From the NCBI GenBank assembly GCA_016935015.1, contig JAFGRT010000076.1:1-64000 (forward strand): DNA of 64,000 nt. Direction: 5' to 3'. Origin of the DNA: Acidobacteriota bacterium (GTDB taxonomy: Bacteria; Acidobacteriota; JAAYUB01). A model generated the notes under the pieces. That model ran no database searches. It saw only the letters and a program-made list of their open reading frames with translations, and had not been told where the DNA came from. The translations under genes and the position numbers were made by a program. This document shows positions 28,707-39,085 of this stretch, piece by piece (position 1 is the first letter of the stretch; every line of letters starts with the position of its first letter).

Positions 28707-29486
28707 ATGTTGAAGAGGTTGAAGCAGATTTTGGTGATCATCAATTTGAAGGCCCTGCTGATCACTGCCCTGGCGATTTTGTCCACCTACATTTGCGAGC
28801 GGTTCAGTCTCACCGCCGAGCTCCCATTGACCATCATCGCCACGGCGGTGGTTTTCCCCATTGTGTTTTCCATCGGCGGCGCCTACAAGCGCCGCGAGGA
28901 CGCCCTGGACGAATACGGGACCATCAAGGCCCACGGCCGGGCCATCTATTTCGCCGCCCGCGACTGGTTGGAAGACCCACCGGAGAGCGTGCTGGGTGAG
29001 GTGCGGGTCTTGCTGGGCGATCTGCTCATGCATTGCCGGCAGCTGTTTCTGGATCCCCCGTCGAAAATGCGGGAAAATGAGCAGGATGTCTACCGCCAGT
29101 TTTCCCTGGTGTCCCGATTCATCCGCAACGATCTGCGGCAGAACGGCCTGGCATCGGGCGAGGTCTCCCGCTGCAACCAGTACCTGAGCAAAATGCTCAT
29201 CGCCTTCGAGAGCATCAAGCATGTCTACCAGTACCGCACGCCCAAGACGCTGCGGGCCTTCAGCGACTTTTTCATCGTGCTCCTGCCCATCATCTATGGG
29301 CCGCATTTTGCCCAGATGGCCAAGGATTCCACGGGCAACCTGCATTACGCCATGCCGGTTCTCCTCAGCGTGATTCTGGTCAGTCTGGACAATATTCAGG
29401 AACACCTGGAAAATCCCTTCGATCAAATCGGTGAGGACGACGTGTGCATCAACGCCGAGAAGTTCGTGGACTCCCTGGCGCTGTAG
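28707..29486 (+). CDS. Bestrophin-like membrane protein
   Basis: 259 aa; N-terminal TM pair; YRTPKTLRAFSDFFIVLLPIIYGP and C-terminal LDNIQEHLENPFDQIGEDDV. Confidence 0.65.
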   Translation: MLKRLKQILVIINLKALLITALAILSTYICERFSLTAELPLTIIATAVVFPIVFSIGGAYKRREDALDEYGTIKAHGRAIYFAARDWLEDPPESVLGEVRVLLGDLLMHCRQLFLDPPSKMRENEQDVYRQFSLVSRFIRNDLRQNGLASGEVSRCNQYLSKMLIAFESIKHVYQYRTPKTLRAFSDFFIVLLPIIYGPHFAQMAKDSTGNLHYAMPVLLSVILVSLDNIQEHLENPFDQIGEDDVCINAEKFVDSLAL

Positions 29487-29732
29487 ATCCGTTCTCCGGG
29501 CGCCGCGAATCGTGCATCGGCCGCTGTGACTGTCCCGCAACTCGGGGCCGGGCCGTCTCCTGCTTCACCGGGTGGAGGAAAAAGAGTACTCTGTTCTTCG
29601 AATTTTATGGCAGTATGTCGCTATGGCTGACCAACGGCAGATGTGTGGCGCGGTCCATTCCGGTTTTTCCCGGTATGCAATGTATGGCCGATGGCAGGAA
29701 ACCCATGGGGTTGGCGGCAGTGGAAGTATGAC

Positions 29733-30404
29733 ATGACGGGATATTACGAGACGACGCTGTCGGCCGAACGGCTGAAATTATGCTACGAACTGGCCCCACC
29801 GGCCGTCCAGCGCTACCTGGCCGCGGAGATCGACCATGTCCGCGCCCGGCTGATCCCCGGTGGCCGGACCCTGGAGCTGGGCTGCGGCTATGGCCGGGTC
29901 CTGCGCGAACTGGCCCCGGCGGGGGGCCGACTGACGGGAATCGATACATCCGAGGAGAGCCTGCGGCATGCCCGGCACTATCTGCAGGGTCTGGCCGGTA
30001 TTGACCTCTGCCGTATGGATGCGGCCCACACCGGGTTCGCCGCGGGGTCCTTCGACCTCGTGGTGTGCATCCAGAACGGGATCTCCGCCTTTCACGTCGA
30101 CCCGCACCGCCTCTGCCGGCAAGCGGTCAGACTGACCCGCCGGGGCGGGCGGGTCCTGTTTTCGAGTTATGCTCCCCAATTCTGGGATGCCCGCCTGGCC
30201 TGGTTCCGCCTCCAGGCCGAACATGGTCTGGTGGGGCCCATCGACGACGCAGCCACCGGTGACGGCCGCATCGTCTGCCGGGACGGCTTTACCGCCACCA
30301 CCGTTAGTCCGGGAGAATTTGTCACCTGGACGACCGGACTCGGCGTCAGGCGAACCATTGAGCTGATAGCCGATGCCAGTCTTTTCTGTGAGATCGTCGT
30401 GTAA
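29733..30404 (+). CDS. Class I SAM-dependent methyltransferase
   Basis: 223 aa; TLELGCGYGRVLRELAPAGGRLTGIDTSEESL. Confidence 0.9.
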   Translation: MTGYYETTLSAERLKLCYELAPPAVQRYLAAEIDHVRARLIPGGRTLELGCGYGRVLRELAPAGGRLTGIDTSEESLRHARHYLQGLAGIDLCRMDAAHTGFAAGSFDLVVCIQNGISAFHVDPHRLCRQAVRLTRRGGRVLFSSYAPQFWDARLAWFRLQAEHGLVGPIDDAATGDGRIVCRDGFTATTVSPGEFVTWTTGLGVRRTIELIADASLFCEIVV

Positions 30405-30406
30405 CC

Positions 30407-30420
30407 CGGCCCCGGGGCCG
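30407..30420. terminator. Possible convergent terminator stem
   Basis: 14-bp perfect palindrome CGGCCCCGGGGCCG in the 37-nt gap between convergent genes; no strong T tract. Confidence 0.35.
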
Positions 30421-30441
30421 CCGGTCGGCCGGTCCGCTTCT

Positions 30442-31233
30442 TTATTTCGCGCAAAGATCGCGCGTCGTGCCCAGCACGCTGATGAGGGTTTCGCGGGGAG
30501 TGCTTTCCACGAAGGGACGGATGATCCAGCCGAGCACCCAGGGAATATCCCGGGACAGGGAGATGGAGCGGCATTCGGCCCAGACGCCATCCTCGGCCTG
30601 TTCGATAAACCAGTAGGAGTTTAACCGCCACAGAAAGCCGCGACCTTCACCCACCGGCAATTCCTTTTCCGTGGGTTTGCCCGGATCCGCGATCTCGGTG
30701 ATGCGGGTACTCACACAGGGGATGTACCAGCGGCCGTCTTCGAAGGCATGGATCTTCATCAGGAATTCCGCGTTCAGAACCACGGTCAGGACTTTTTTCT
30801 TGCGCAAGCGATGAAAACCCCGCACGGTGTTTTCCTTGTTCTCGATCAGCCGCGAATCCAACGCTTCGGCGTAATGCTTGGCATGAATGTCGTAATTCCG
30901 GATCAGGGACACCACCTCCCCGGCGTCGGCGCCGGGGATGAACACACTGCCGAGCCAGTCGTGGATCATGCCGTCAGGCACCTTTATGTCCACCTTGTAA
31001 TGGTGCAGCACGATCTCGCCGTTGCGGGCCCGCACGCGCACCGATTCCGGCCGGCCATCGATCCACAGAAAATCCTCACCGGCCGGTGGCTGGTTTTTCT
31101 CGAACCGGGAGACATACTCTTCGAATGCCTGCCCGGTCTCCGGCTTCAGCCGGGTTTTGAACTGGGCCGGCACGCTGGCGGTCAGCAGGCCGATTCCCGC
31201 CAGGCAGAACAGGAAGACGGTCGGTGGGGACAT
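30442..31233 (-). CDS. Secreted START-like/hypothetical protein
   Basis: 263 aa from MSPPTVFLFCLAGIGLLTASVPAQ (signal peptide); weak START-like pattern. Confidence 0.65.
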   Translation of the reverse strand: MSPPTVFLFCLAGIGLLTASVPAQFKTRLKPETGQAFEEYVSRFEKNQPPAGEDFLWIDGRPESVRVRARNGEIVLHHYKVDIKVPDGMIHDWLGSVFIPGADAGEVVSLIRNYDIHAKHYAEALDSRLIENKENTVRGFHRLRKKKVLTVVLNAEFLMKIHAFEDGRWYIPCVSTRITEIADPGKPTEKELPVGEGRGFLWRLNSYWFIEQAEDGVWAECRSISLSRDIPWVLGWIIRPFVESTPRETLISVLGTTRDLCAK

Positions 31234-31351
31234 ACGGTCTCTCTTTCCTCGGCCGGAATATGCCGGTGGTGGCGTTGCACCGGCCGAGTCACCGCCCGGC
31301 AGGTGTCCGGCGACGAGCCGGCCATGATTGTCATCGAGGGGGAATGTCCGG

Positions 31352-32053
31352 TCATTCACCCTCGGCAAGGGACCATTCCACGGCATATTCGGCGTGGACA
31401 CGGGCCGTGTCCAGCAAGGGAATGGAGGATGTTTCCGGCGGGACCAGCAGGGCGATTTCCGTGCAGCCCAGAATGACGGCGCTGGCACCGCGGTCATGCA
31501 GTCCATGGATGATACGCTGGTATTCCTGGCGTGAGGCGTCCTCGGTCCGTCCCAGGCAAAGTTCCTGGTAAATCACCCGGTGGACGATCTCCCGGTCGTT
31601 GGCCGATGGAATCAGGGTGCGGATGCCAAACTTAGCCCGCAGCCGGGCCGCGTAAAAATCCTGTTCCATGGTGAACCGGGTGCCCAGCAGGCCGATGGTT
31701 TCATGTCCTCCTTCGCCCAGGCGTCGGGCAGCGGCATCGGCGATGTGCAGCAGCGGGATGGAAATGGCCGCCTCGATTTCCGGCGCCACTTTATGCATCG
31801 TGTTGGTGGCCAGCACCAGTCCTTCGGCTCCGGCGGCTTCCAGTCGGCGGGCGGCGGCCTGAAGGATGGCGGCGGTGGCCGGCCAGTCGTCCTTGTGCTG
31901 CAGGATCTGGATCTCCTCGAAATCAACGCTGTACAAGACCATTCGAGCCGAGTGCCAGCCGCCCAGGCGCTTTTTGACCGCCTCGTTTATCACCCGGTAA
32001 TAGGTGACCGTCGACTCCCAACTCATGCCGCCCAGCACACCGATGGTTCTCAT
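31352..32053 (-). CDS. Aspartate/glutamate racemase family protein
   Basis: 233 aa; MRTIGVLGGMSWESTVTYYR, LATNTMHKVAPEIE, VILGCTEIALLV. Confidence 0.92.
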   Translation of the reverse strand: MRTIGVLGGMSWESTVTYYRVINEAVKKRLGGWHSARMVLYSVDFEEIQILQHKDDWPATAAILQAAARRLEAAGAEGLVLATNTMHKVAPEIEAAISIPLLHIADAAARRLGEGGHETIGLLGTRFTMEQDFYAARLRAKFGIRTLIPSANDREIVHRVIYQELCLGRTEDASRQEYQRIIHGLHDRGASAVILGCTEIALLVPPETSSIPLLDTARVHAEYAVEWSLAEGE

Positions 32054-32209
32054 GATTGGCTCCTCCCCGGTAGTCAATTTTTCGGCCACGTCGCATAACG
32101 GAGCAGCTTAAACCATGGACTGCCGCCGGGCAAGGAAAATCGTCCACTCCGCGCACGGCAGGGCCTTACCGGCGCTGATGACGATGGGCGGCCGGGCCGG
32201 AGAAGCCGG

Positions 32210-34027
32210 TCATTTGTGAAGGTCATGTTTTTTCATCTTGCGCCAGAGGGTGGTGCGGTTCATGTCCAGGGCGGCGGCGGTGTCCTGGATATGCCAATCG
32301 TGCTGCCGGAGGGCGGCCAGGATCGTCTCCCGCTCGCCGGCTGCCGGTCGGAGCAAGTGTGTCGGGTAGGGGGTGCCGGCGGTTTCTTCACGGATGTGCT
32401 GGGGCAGGCTGTCGGTGGTGATGATCTTGCCGGCCGAGCAGACGAAACCGTGCTCCAGGGCGTTCTCCAGCTCCCGGATATTGCCGGGCCAGGCGTACTT
32501 CCGGAACAGGTCCATGACGTCGGGGGAGAGGGCCTTGGTCTCTTGCCCCAACCGGCGGGACAGCTTGTCCAGGATGTGAACCACCAGGGCCGGCAAATCC
32601 TCGCGGCGCTCCCGCAGCGGCGGGATATGAACGGGGATCACCGCCAGCCGATAGTAAAGATCCTCGCGGAACTTGCGCTCCCGCACCATCTGCCGCAGAT
32701 CGCGGTTGGTGGCGGCGATGATGCGCACATCCACCCGGATGGTCTTGTTGGCTCCCACCCGCTCGAATTCCTGCTCCTGGAGAAAGCGAAGCAGCTTGAT
32801 CTGGGTCTGGGGTGAAATTTCCCCGATTTCATCCAGGAAAACGGTGCCGCCGTCGGCCGCTTCGAACTTGCCGGCCTTGTCCTGGGTAGCCCCGGTAAAG
32901 GCACCTTTTACGTGACCGAAAAGTTCGGACTCCAGCAGCGTCTCCGCCAGGGCGGCACAGCTGATTTTGACGAAGGGGAAGCCGTGGCGTTTACTGCGGG
33001 CGTGTAACTCTTGTGCCACCAGGTTTTTGCCGGTGCCGCTCTCGCCGGTGAGCAGGATGGTGGAATCGCTGTCTTTAACAATATCCAGGAGGTTGAACAC
33101 ACGGATCATCTGTTCGGCGGAGCCCACCAGCCGGCCCAGTCCGCGCTCGGCCGGCAGTTTCTCCAGCAGCTGCTGGAGCAGGCCCAGGTCACGGATGCTT
33201 TCCACGCCGCCGGACACCTGTTCGCCCGGCCCGCGGAACACACTGGTGGTGAACAGCAGCTTGCGGGATTCGCCGGCGCGGTTGCGGATGATGCCTTCGA
33301 CGTCATGGCGCTCCTGGCCGGTTTCCAGTGTCTCTTTCAGGGGGCAAGCGGTGAAGCAGATGCTGCTGTTGAGGATCTTGTAGCAGTATTTCCCCACGGC
33401 TTCCGCCTCGGAGTAGCCGGTAATTTCCTGGGCGCTGCGGTTGATGCTGGTGATCCGCCAGTCGGGATCTATGGTGTAGACCCCCACCGGGATGGAGTCG
33501 AGAATGGCCCGGACCCTGTTTTTCTCGGCGGCCATCCGTGTGTTGAGGGAGTTTAGCTCGGCGAACAGGTTGTTCAGATGGCCGACGTCCCGCACGCTTT
33601 CAGCCAGGCCGATGATGTCGCCGTTTCGGCTGCGCAAAGGTTGGGAATATAGGCAGATGCGGCGGGATTCCCGGGAGGGGAGCGTCATGGCGATGTTGAA
33701 CTGACGCTCGCTCTTGCCGTCGGCTGTGACACGCCCGAAAGGGCAGTTGTGGTGGCAGGCGTGGCAATTGACCACCTCGCGGCAGGATCGGCCACGGATG
33801 TCGTCAGGGGCGCAGCCCAGCAGATCCAGGGCATTGCGGTTGGCGTCCACCACCCGCATATCCATATCAATGAGAAAGATGGCGTCCTGTATGCTGTCCA
33901 GCACCGATTCCACATCCAGCAGATTCCGGATTGAGTGATCACTCACCACACCGTTCTCCCCATACACGGACACCGCCGGTCGACCGCTGGCGGCGGTGCC
34001 GAAAGCTTCGACGTCCGGACCGGACAT
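32210..34027 (-). CDS. PAS-containing sigma-54-dependent Fis-family activator
   Basis: 605 aa; ILLTGESGTGKNLVAQELHARS, ELFGHVKGAFTGATQDKAGKFEAADGGTVFLDEIGE; C-terminal Fis HTH; two Cys-rich PAS domains. Confidence 0.93.
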   Translation of the reverse strand: MSGPDVEAFGTAASGRPAVSVYGENGVVSDHSIRNLLDVESVLDSIQDAIFLIDMDMRVVDANRNALDLLGCAPDDIRGRSCREVVNCHACHHNCPFGRVTADGKSERQFNIAMTLPSRESRRICLYSQPLRSRNGDIIGLAESVRDVGHLNNLFAELNSLNTRMAAEKNRVRAILDSIPVGVYTIDPDWRITSINRSAQEITGYSEAEAVGKYCYKILNSSICFTACPLKETLETGQERHDVEGIIRNRAGESRKLLFTTSVFRGPGEQVSGGVESIRDLGLLQQLLEKLPAERGLGRLVGSAEQMIRVFNLLDIVKDSDSTILLTGESGTGKNLVAQELHARSKRHGFPFVKISCAALAETLLESELFGHVKGAFTGATQDKAGKFEAADGGTVFLDEIGEISPQTQIKLLRFLQEQEFERVGANKTIRVDVRIIAATNRDLRQMVRERKFREDLYYRLAVIPVHIPPLRERREDLPALVVHILDKLSRRLGQETKALSPDVMDLFRKYAWPGNIRELENALEHGFVCSAGKIITTDSLPQHIREETAGTPYPTHLLRPAAGERETILAALRQHDWHIQDTAAALDMNRTTLWRKMKKHDLHK

Positions 34028-34076
34028 CCCGTCCGGTCCGACGCCGTTGCCCCTATCTTACCATCCGCGCCGCCGA

Positions 34077-34105
34077 TTCTCAATTCATCAACCTTTTGCT
34101 ATACA
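34077..34105 (+). promoter_or_regulatory. Candidate sigma70 promoter of alr
   Basis: TTCTCA (34077-34082), 17 nt, TATACA (34100-34105). Confidence 0.45.
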
Positions 34106-34158
34106 ATTCCCGGCACATTGATTAGAATCATTGCTTGCGTCAGGACAAGGACCCAGCC

Positions 34159-35307
34159 ATGACTCAGGAATTCCGGCAACACATCGAAATCAGTCGTGAA
34201 GCCTACCGGCACAACATCACCACATTCCGGCGCATGCTGCCACCCGGCTGCGCCTTCATGGCGGTGGTCAAGGCCAATGCCTACGGTCACGGCCTGCTAC
34301 CCGTCGCTCACCTGGCCGTGGCCGAGGGTGTGGACATGCTGGGGGTGGATTGCCTCGAGGAGGCCGTGGCGCTGCGCGAGGACGGCATCGAGACACCGAT
34401 CATGGTGCTGGGGTACATCCCGCTGGACCAGCTGGCGGCGGTGATCCACTACCGATTGACGCCGGTGGTTTACCATGCCGAATCCCTCCACCGCCTGGCC
34501 GTCGAAGCCGAATCACACCGGACCGAGGTGGCCGTTCACCTCAAACTGGAAACCGGCCTCCATCGCCAGGGAGTGACGGAGGAGGAATTGGGCCCGGTCC
34601 TGGAGATTATCCTCCGGTGCGGCATTTTGCGCCTGGCCGGGCTGAGCATGCATTTCGCCAATATCGAGGACACCACCGATCACCGGTACGCCCGCCGGCA
34701 GCTGGAGCTGTTCCGGAATATGGCCCGCCGGATCCAGGAAACCACGGGTCTTCAACCGCAATTGCACACCGCCTGTTCGGCGGCGGTCATCCTGTTCGGG
34801 GAGACACATTTCGACCTGGTTCGCGTCGGACTCGGCGGTTATGGTCTGTGGCCGTCCAAGGAGACGTATCTCTCCACCATCCTGAAGGATCAGGCGCCGC
34901 CTGTCCTCAAGACCGTGTTGTGCTGGAAATCCAGGCTGGCCCAGGTGAAAGCGGTGCCGGCCGACGCCTTCATCGGTTACGGCTGTTCCTATCGCACCAC
35001 CCAGCCGCTGCGAATGGCCGTGGTGCCCGTCGGCTACTACGACGGCTATGACCGCCGTCTTTCCAGCCAGGGCCATGTCCTGGTGCGGGGCCGTCGAGCG
35101 CCGGTGCTGGGCCGGGTGTGCATGAACATGATCATGGTGGACGTGACCCATGTTGCCGGCGCCGCCGTGGACGACGAGGTGGTGCTGCTGGGACGCCAAG
35201 GGGAAGAGAGCGTCACCGCCGACGAGATGGCAGCCCTTTGTCATACCATCAATTATGAAATCGTGGCCCGTCTGGGGGCCCACATTCCCCGAATTGTCGT
35301 GGATTGA
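34159..35307 (+). CDS. alr: Alanine racemase
   Basis: 382 aa; MAVVKANAYGHGL PLP-lysine motif; VGYYDGYDRRLS; GRVCMNMIMVDVT. Confidence 0.95.
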   Translation: MTQEFRQHIEISREAYRHNITTFRRMLPPGCAFMAVVKANAYGHGLLPVAHLAVAEGVDMLGVDCLEEAVALREDGIETPIMVLGYIPLDQLAAVIHYRLTPVVYHAESLHRLAVEAESHRTEVAVHLKLETGLHRQGVTEEELGPVLEIILRCGILRLAGLSMHFANIEDTTDHRYARRQLELFRNMARRIQETTGLQPQLHTACSAAVILFGETHFDLVRVGLGGYGLWPSKETYLSTILKDQAPPVLKTVLCWKSRLAQVKAVPADAFIGYGCSYRTTQPLRMAVVPVGYYDGYDRRLSSQGHVLVRGRRAPVLGRVCMNMIMVDVTHVAGAAVDDEVVLLGRQGEESVTADEMAALCHTINYEIVARLGAHIPRIVVD

Positions 35308-35330
35308 GTACGGCCGGATCCGTTGTGGAA

Positions 35331-35624
35331 TCAGGCCGGCGAGTTGTCGTTTCCCCCGAGGTTCAGCCGGATTTCCTCATCCGGATGGAGCCGGTTGTAA
35401 ACAGCCAGCCCAATCCAGGATAGCAGCACCATGACCAGCGTCAGTACATCCTTCCAGGTCAGATCTTTCCAAACCGGCGTGTGGGTCAGCGGCAGCAGGA
35501 AGGTGCAGATCAGGTAAGTCAGCACACCGCACAGGTAAACGGCGAACATCTGCCGGCGGCTGATGCCCAGGATTTTTTTTTGTGCGTCATGGGGCGGATG
35601 ACGGGGGGTGGGGGTTGCATTCAT
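35331..35624 (-). CDS. Small hypothetical membrane protein
   Basis: 97 aa, two hydrophobic helices; ATGA overlap with the upstream gene. Confidence 0.65.
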   Translation of the reverse strand: MNATPTPRHPPHDAQKKILGISRRQMFAVYLCGVLTYLICTFLLPLTHTPVWKDLTWKDVLTLVMVLLSWIGLAVYNRLHPDEEIRLNLGGNDNSPA

Positions 35625-36430
35625 GCCGTCTCCTCTTCCGGGGAGAGGATCGTGAAATCGCTGGTGAGGCTCTCCTTGATCAGCCGGTCACCGATTTTCA
35701 GCTTCTGCCAGTCCGACCAGGTCAGGTTGAAGATCATGTCCTCGCCCCCCTGGTGGACCTTCACAAAGTAGTAAGTGAACAGGACTTCGCTGTTCTCCTC
35801 GTCCGCGGGCATGATCTGCAGGTCCTTGTTGATCCGGAATTTCTCCGTGACGACGCCGTTCACCGGCCGGATGTGGCGCAACGACTGCCAGGCGCGGTAC
35901 CAGATGGTGCGAACCCGTTCGTTGCGGACGATATGCTGCAGGATCTGGATGCTTTCCGGTGAGTACACCTGGCCGAGGGCGGCGGCGACATTTTCCCGGA
36001 TCAGTTCCACCGGATCACCTGTCAGCGCGCCGATACGGGATACATATTCCGGTTTCATCATGTACTTTAATCCCTGTACCGCTCCCAGACGCAGATCGGC
36101 ATCGGAGGCTTCCAGGTTCCGCAAGAGGATGGACTCGGCTTTCTCACTCTGGATCATGCCCAGCAGGAGCATGGCCAGCCGCTTTTCCACATCGGTGGTG
36201 CGCGGCGATTCGACCTTTTCGATCAACGGCTCTTCCGCATCCTGGCCCATGGCCACGATCTTCTCGCCGAAGTCCACGATGGCCACCCGGCCGTAATGCT
36301 GGACCATGCGGTCGAAATGATGATCGAAGGTCAGCGACTGGATGATGGGTTTCCGAAAAACGAGAAAAACGATGAGGGAGATGGCCAGCAGGGGTAAAAC
36401 AATGTAGCGGAGAATTACTTTTAAGGTCAT
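35621..36430 (-). CDS. HEAT-repeat-like membrane-anchored protein
   Basis: 269 aa; N-terminal TM; repeated LLRNLEASDADLRLGAVQGLKYM / ELIRENVAAALGQV helices. Confidence 0.7.
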   Translation of the reverse strand: MTLKVILRYIVLPLLAISLIVFLVFRKPIIQSLTFDHHFDRMVQHYGRVAIVDFGEKIVAMGQDAEEPLIEKVESPRTTDVEKRLAMLLLGMIQSEKAESILLRNLEASDADLRLGAVQGLKYMMKPEYVSRIGALTGDPVELIRENVAAALGQVYSPESIQILQHIVRNERVRTIWYRAWQSLRHIRPVNGVVTEKFRINKDLQIMPADEENSEVLFTYYFVKVHQGGEDMIFNLTWSDWQKLKIGDRLIKESLTSDFTILSPEEETA

Positions 36431-36553
36431 ATTCCAACCATTTACCTTTTATTTGACCCGTCATTATAGCATCCGGTTCCGTGTTTTTTTCTTTGAATTT
36501 TGTAAAAAGAGATTAGAATTGGATGGAAATTTATTGTGGAGGAATGCGCAGTC

Positions 36554-37501
36554 ATGACTCAAACTCCCATTAATCCCCCGCCGCCGCCGGTGAACGATCC
36601 CATGTTCCGCACCCTGGACAAAACCGGTCCACTGGAAAAAGCCCTTCGGAAAAGCAAGGCTTCCGAAGGGGGCAAGACCCACTGGATTCTGCCGACGATC
36701 CTGTTCGTCTGTATCCTCGGTTTGCTGGCCTACATTTTGTATCTGCATACGGAGATATCGGCCCAGCAGGACCACCTGGCCACCCTGGACGAGGGAATGG
36801 ACGCCACCGATACCCGTCTCGACCAAATGGAGGAGACACTGTACAAGACTGAAGACGTGCTGGCCGCCGAGATCAACAAGACCGGCCAGGCCCTCACGGA
36901 ACTCGGCATCCAGCAGAACCGGGCCGTGGAGAGAATTCGACAGGATATCACCCGCAAGGCCGATCGGGAAGAGGTCAAGACCGTGGAGATGCAGGCCCAG
37001 AATCTCTCGACGGATGTGGGCACCCTGAAAAACAACCTGACGGATGTGGATACTAACGTCAAGCAGGTGGACACCAAGGTGGAAACCCTCAACGAAAAGG
37101 TCACCGAGCAGGCCAAAACCATCGAGGAACAGCGGCAGCTGATCGAAAGCAATATCGTCAATATCAATGCCACCAAAAACATTCTTGACGATACCCGGGA
37201 TTCGCTGATCAATCTGAAGACCTCCCTGGATCGCAATTACCATGTGTTCCAACTGGACAAGAAGATGGGCATTATCCGCGTCAGCGACGTCGGCGTCCGC
37301 CTCAAAAAGACCAAGGACAGCAAGCAGGAATACGAGGTGGAAGTTTTCTACGATGATCAGAAAATGAAGAAGAAAGGTGTGGCCAACGTACCCATCAATT
37401 TTTACAAGATGGGCTACCGCAAGCACTATGAGCTGGTCATCTCCAAAGTGGAAAAGAACAAGATCCAGGGTTACCTGTCCACCCCCAAGGTCAAAGATTG
37501 A
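36554..37501 (+). CDS. Single-TM protein with extended coiled coil
   Basis: Pro-rich N-terminus, TM WILPTILFVCILGLLAYILYL, about 150-aa heptad-rich segment. Confidence 0.75.
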   Translation: MTQTPINPPPPPVNDPMFRTLDKTGPLEKALRKSKASEGGKTHWILPTILFVCILGLLAYILYLHTEISAQQDHLATLDEGMDATDTRLDQMEETLYKTEDVLAAEINKTGQALTELGIQQNRAVERIRQDITRKADREEVKTVEMQAQNLSTDVGTLKNNLTDVDTNVKQVDTKVETLNEKVTEQAKTIEEQRQLIESNIVNINATKNILDDTRDSLINLKTSLDRNYHVFQLDKKMGIIRVSDVGVRLKKTKDSKQEYEVEVFYDDQKMKKKGVANVPINFYKMGYRKHYELVISKVEKNKIQGYLSTPKVKD

Positions 37502-37554
37502 GCATCCCGGGCGGCGGCCCTGTGGTGGGTGGCCGCCCCCGCATCCCCTTTATC

Positions 37555-38034
37555 ATGAAACTCCGAATCTGGTTTTTGCTGGTCGCCCTGTTTTTCCTGG
37601 CGGATGTCGCCACCAAGGATTACGTGGTCAAGAATCTCCGGCTGCACGAGCCGGTGCATGTCATCCAAGGCTTTTTCAGCCTGACGTACACCACCAATCC
37701 CGGCATCGCCTTCAGCATGTTCGCCGACGTGGAAAGCGAGTGGAAGGTGATCCTGCTGACGCTGGTGGGCGTGCTGGCACTGGGGTACGTCGTCTGGCTG
37801 ATGTGGCGGCACGATCCGCTGACTGCCGGGGCCCGTTTGGGTCTGGCCCTCATTGCCGGCGGGATCCTGGGCAACATGTTCAACCGATTGCTGACCGGTT
37901 CGGTGGTGGATTTTCTCGATTTCTACCTGGGTGTCTTTACCTGGCCGACCTTCAATCTGGCCGATACCTTTATCTGCGTCGGCGCCGGACTCGTACTCTT
38001 GAACCTTTTTCGGGGCGAGGAGACGGCCCGATGA
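37555..38034 (+). CDS. lspA: Lipoprotein signal peptidase
   Basis: 159 aa; TTNPGIAFSMF; GNMFNRLLTGSVVDFLDFYLG and FNLADTFICVG catalytic Asp motifs. Confidence 0.92.
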   Translation: MKLRIWFLLVALFFLADVATKDYVVKNLRLHEPVHVIQGFFSLTYTTNPGIAFSMFADVESEWKVILLTLVGVLALGYVVWLMWRHDPLTAGARLGLALIAGGILGNMFNRLLTGSVVDFLDFYLGVFTWPTFNLADTFICVGAGLVLLNLFRGEETAR

Positions 38035-38711
38035 GACAGGGACTGGCCATGAATCCCCGCGCCCGGATCCGGCGATGCTTCGGCCGATTTGCGTGCGCCC
38101 TGGGCCTGGCCTGGATGTGCACCGGGCTATTGCCGGCGGAGGAATCGCCGGCTTTCCGGCAATTTCTGGATCATTTCTGGTCCATCCAGGCCCTGGAAGC
38201 CGATTTCCGGCAAGAGGTGACTACCACGTTCGGCGAGGAGACCGCCACGGGTATCTTGTGGTTGCAGCGGCCGGCATCCATGCGCTGGGAGTACCGGGAT
38301 CCAGAGGAAAAACTCTTCATTTTACGGGATCGCGAATATATTCTGTATACACCGGTGGATCGCCAAGTCTTGATCCAGGAACTGGAACCCGCCGAAATCG
38401 CCGAATCGCCCCTGGCGTTCCTGCTGGGCGATCGGAACCGGTTGCCCGAGTCTTTCGCGGTGGAAACCATTGCGGCGGCACCGGGCCAGTATATTTTCCT
38501 TCTGACCCAGAAAGAGCCACGCACACCATTCGACAAGGTGGTGCTGCATGTGTCCGGGCCGGATTATCTTCTGGAAAAGCTGACGTTGTACGAAAACAAC
38601 GGTACGGTTCATGTCTATCGGTTCAGCAACATCCGTCTCCGCGATTCGCTCTCCGGCAGGCTTTTTCGGTTCCAGGCGCCGTCGGGCATCGATGTGTTGC
38701 GGGAATTCTGA
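38031..38711 (+). CDS. lolA: Outer-membrane lipoprotein carrier protein (LolA-like)
   Basis: 226 aa; signal peptide; ALEADFRQEV, GILWLQRPASMRWEYRDPEEKLFILRDREYILYTP; ATGA overlap with lspA. Confidence 0.85.
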   Translation: MRQGLAMNPRARIRRCFGRFACALGLAWMCTGLLPAEESPAFRQFLDHFWSIQALEADFRQEVTTTFGEETATGILWLQRPASMRWEYRDPEEKLFILRDREYILYTPVDRQVLIQELEPAEIAESPLAFLLGDRNRLPESFAVETIAAAPGQYIFLLTQKEPRTPFDKVVLHVSGPDYLLEKLTLYENNGTVHVYRFSNIRLRDSLSGRLFRFQAPSGIDVLREF

Positions 38712-39085
38712 CGGCCCGCTTTTGTTCCGGATTCCTTCCGGTATGGCTGAAAAAGTGGAGAGTTTTTCTCCATTCAACTGGATCCTGTTCCATAATTCAC
38801 CGGGAATGAATGCGATAGATCTGGTTTTGGTTGGCATCGGCGTTGCATCAACCCGGGGCGAGGAGAGTGGAAATCGCGACCGGTGGTACCGGCGCCAGTC
38901 CATCCGGCGGGCCGAAGTTGGTTGCCGGTTGTGAACGGCGGCGGGAACAGGCCATTTCGCACCGCGTCCGATAGTGCTATAATCGACCGGGAGGACACCA
39001 TCAGTCCCGTCGAAGCCACCGCTCCGGTGATTCACATCCGGCTGAACCGGTACGGCGCGACAGGCTCCTCCATGGAGTTGACGTC

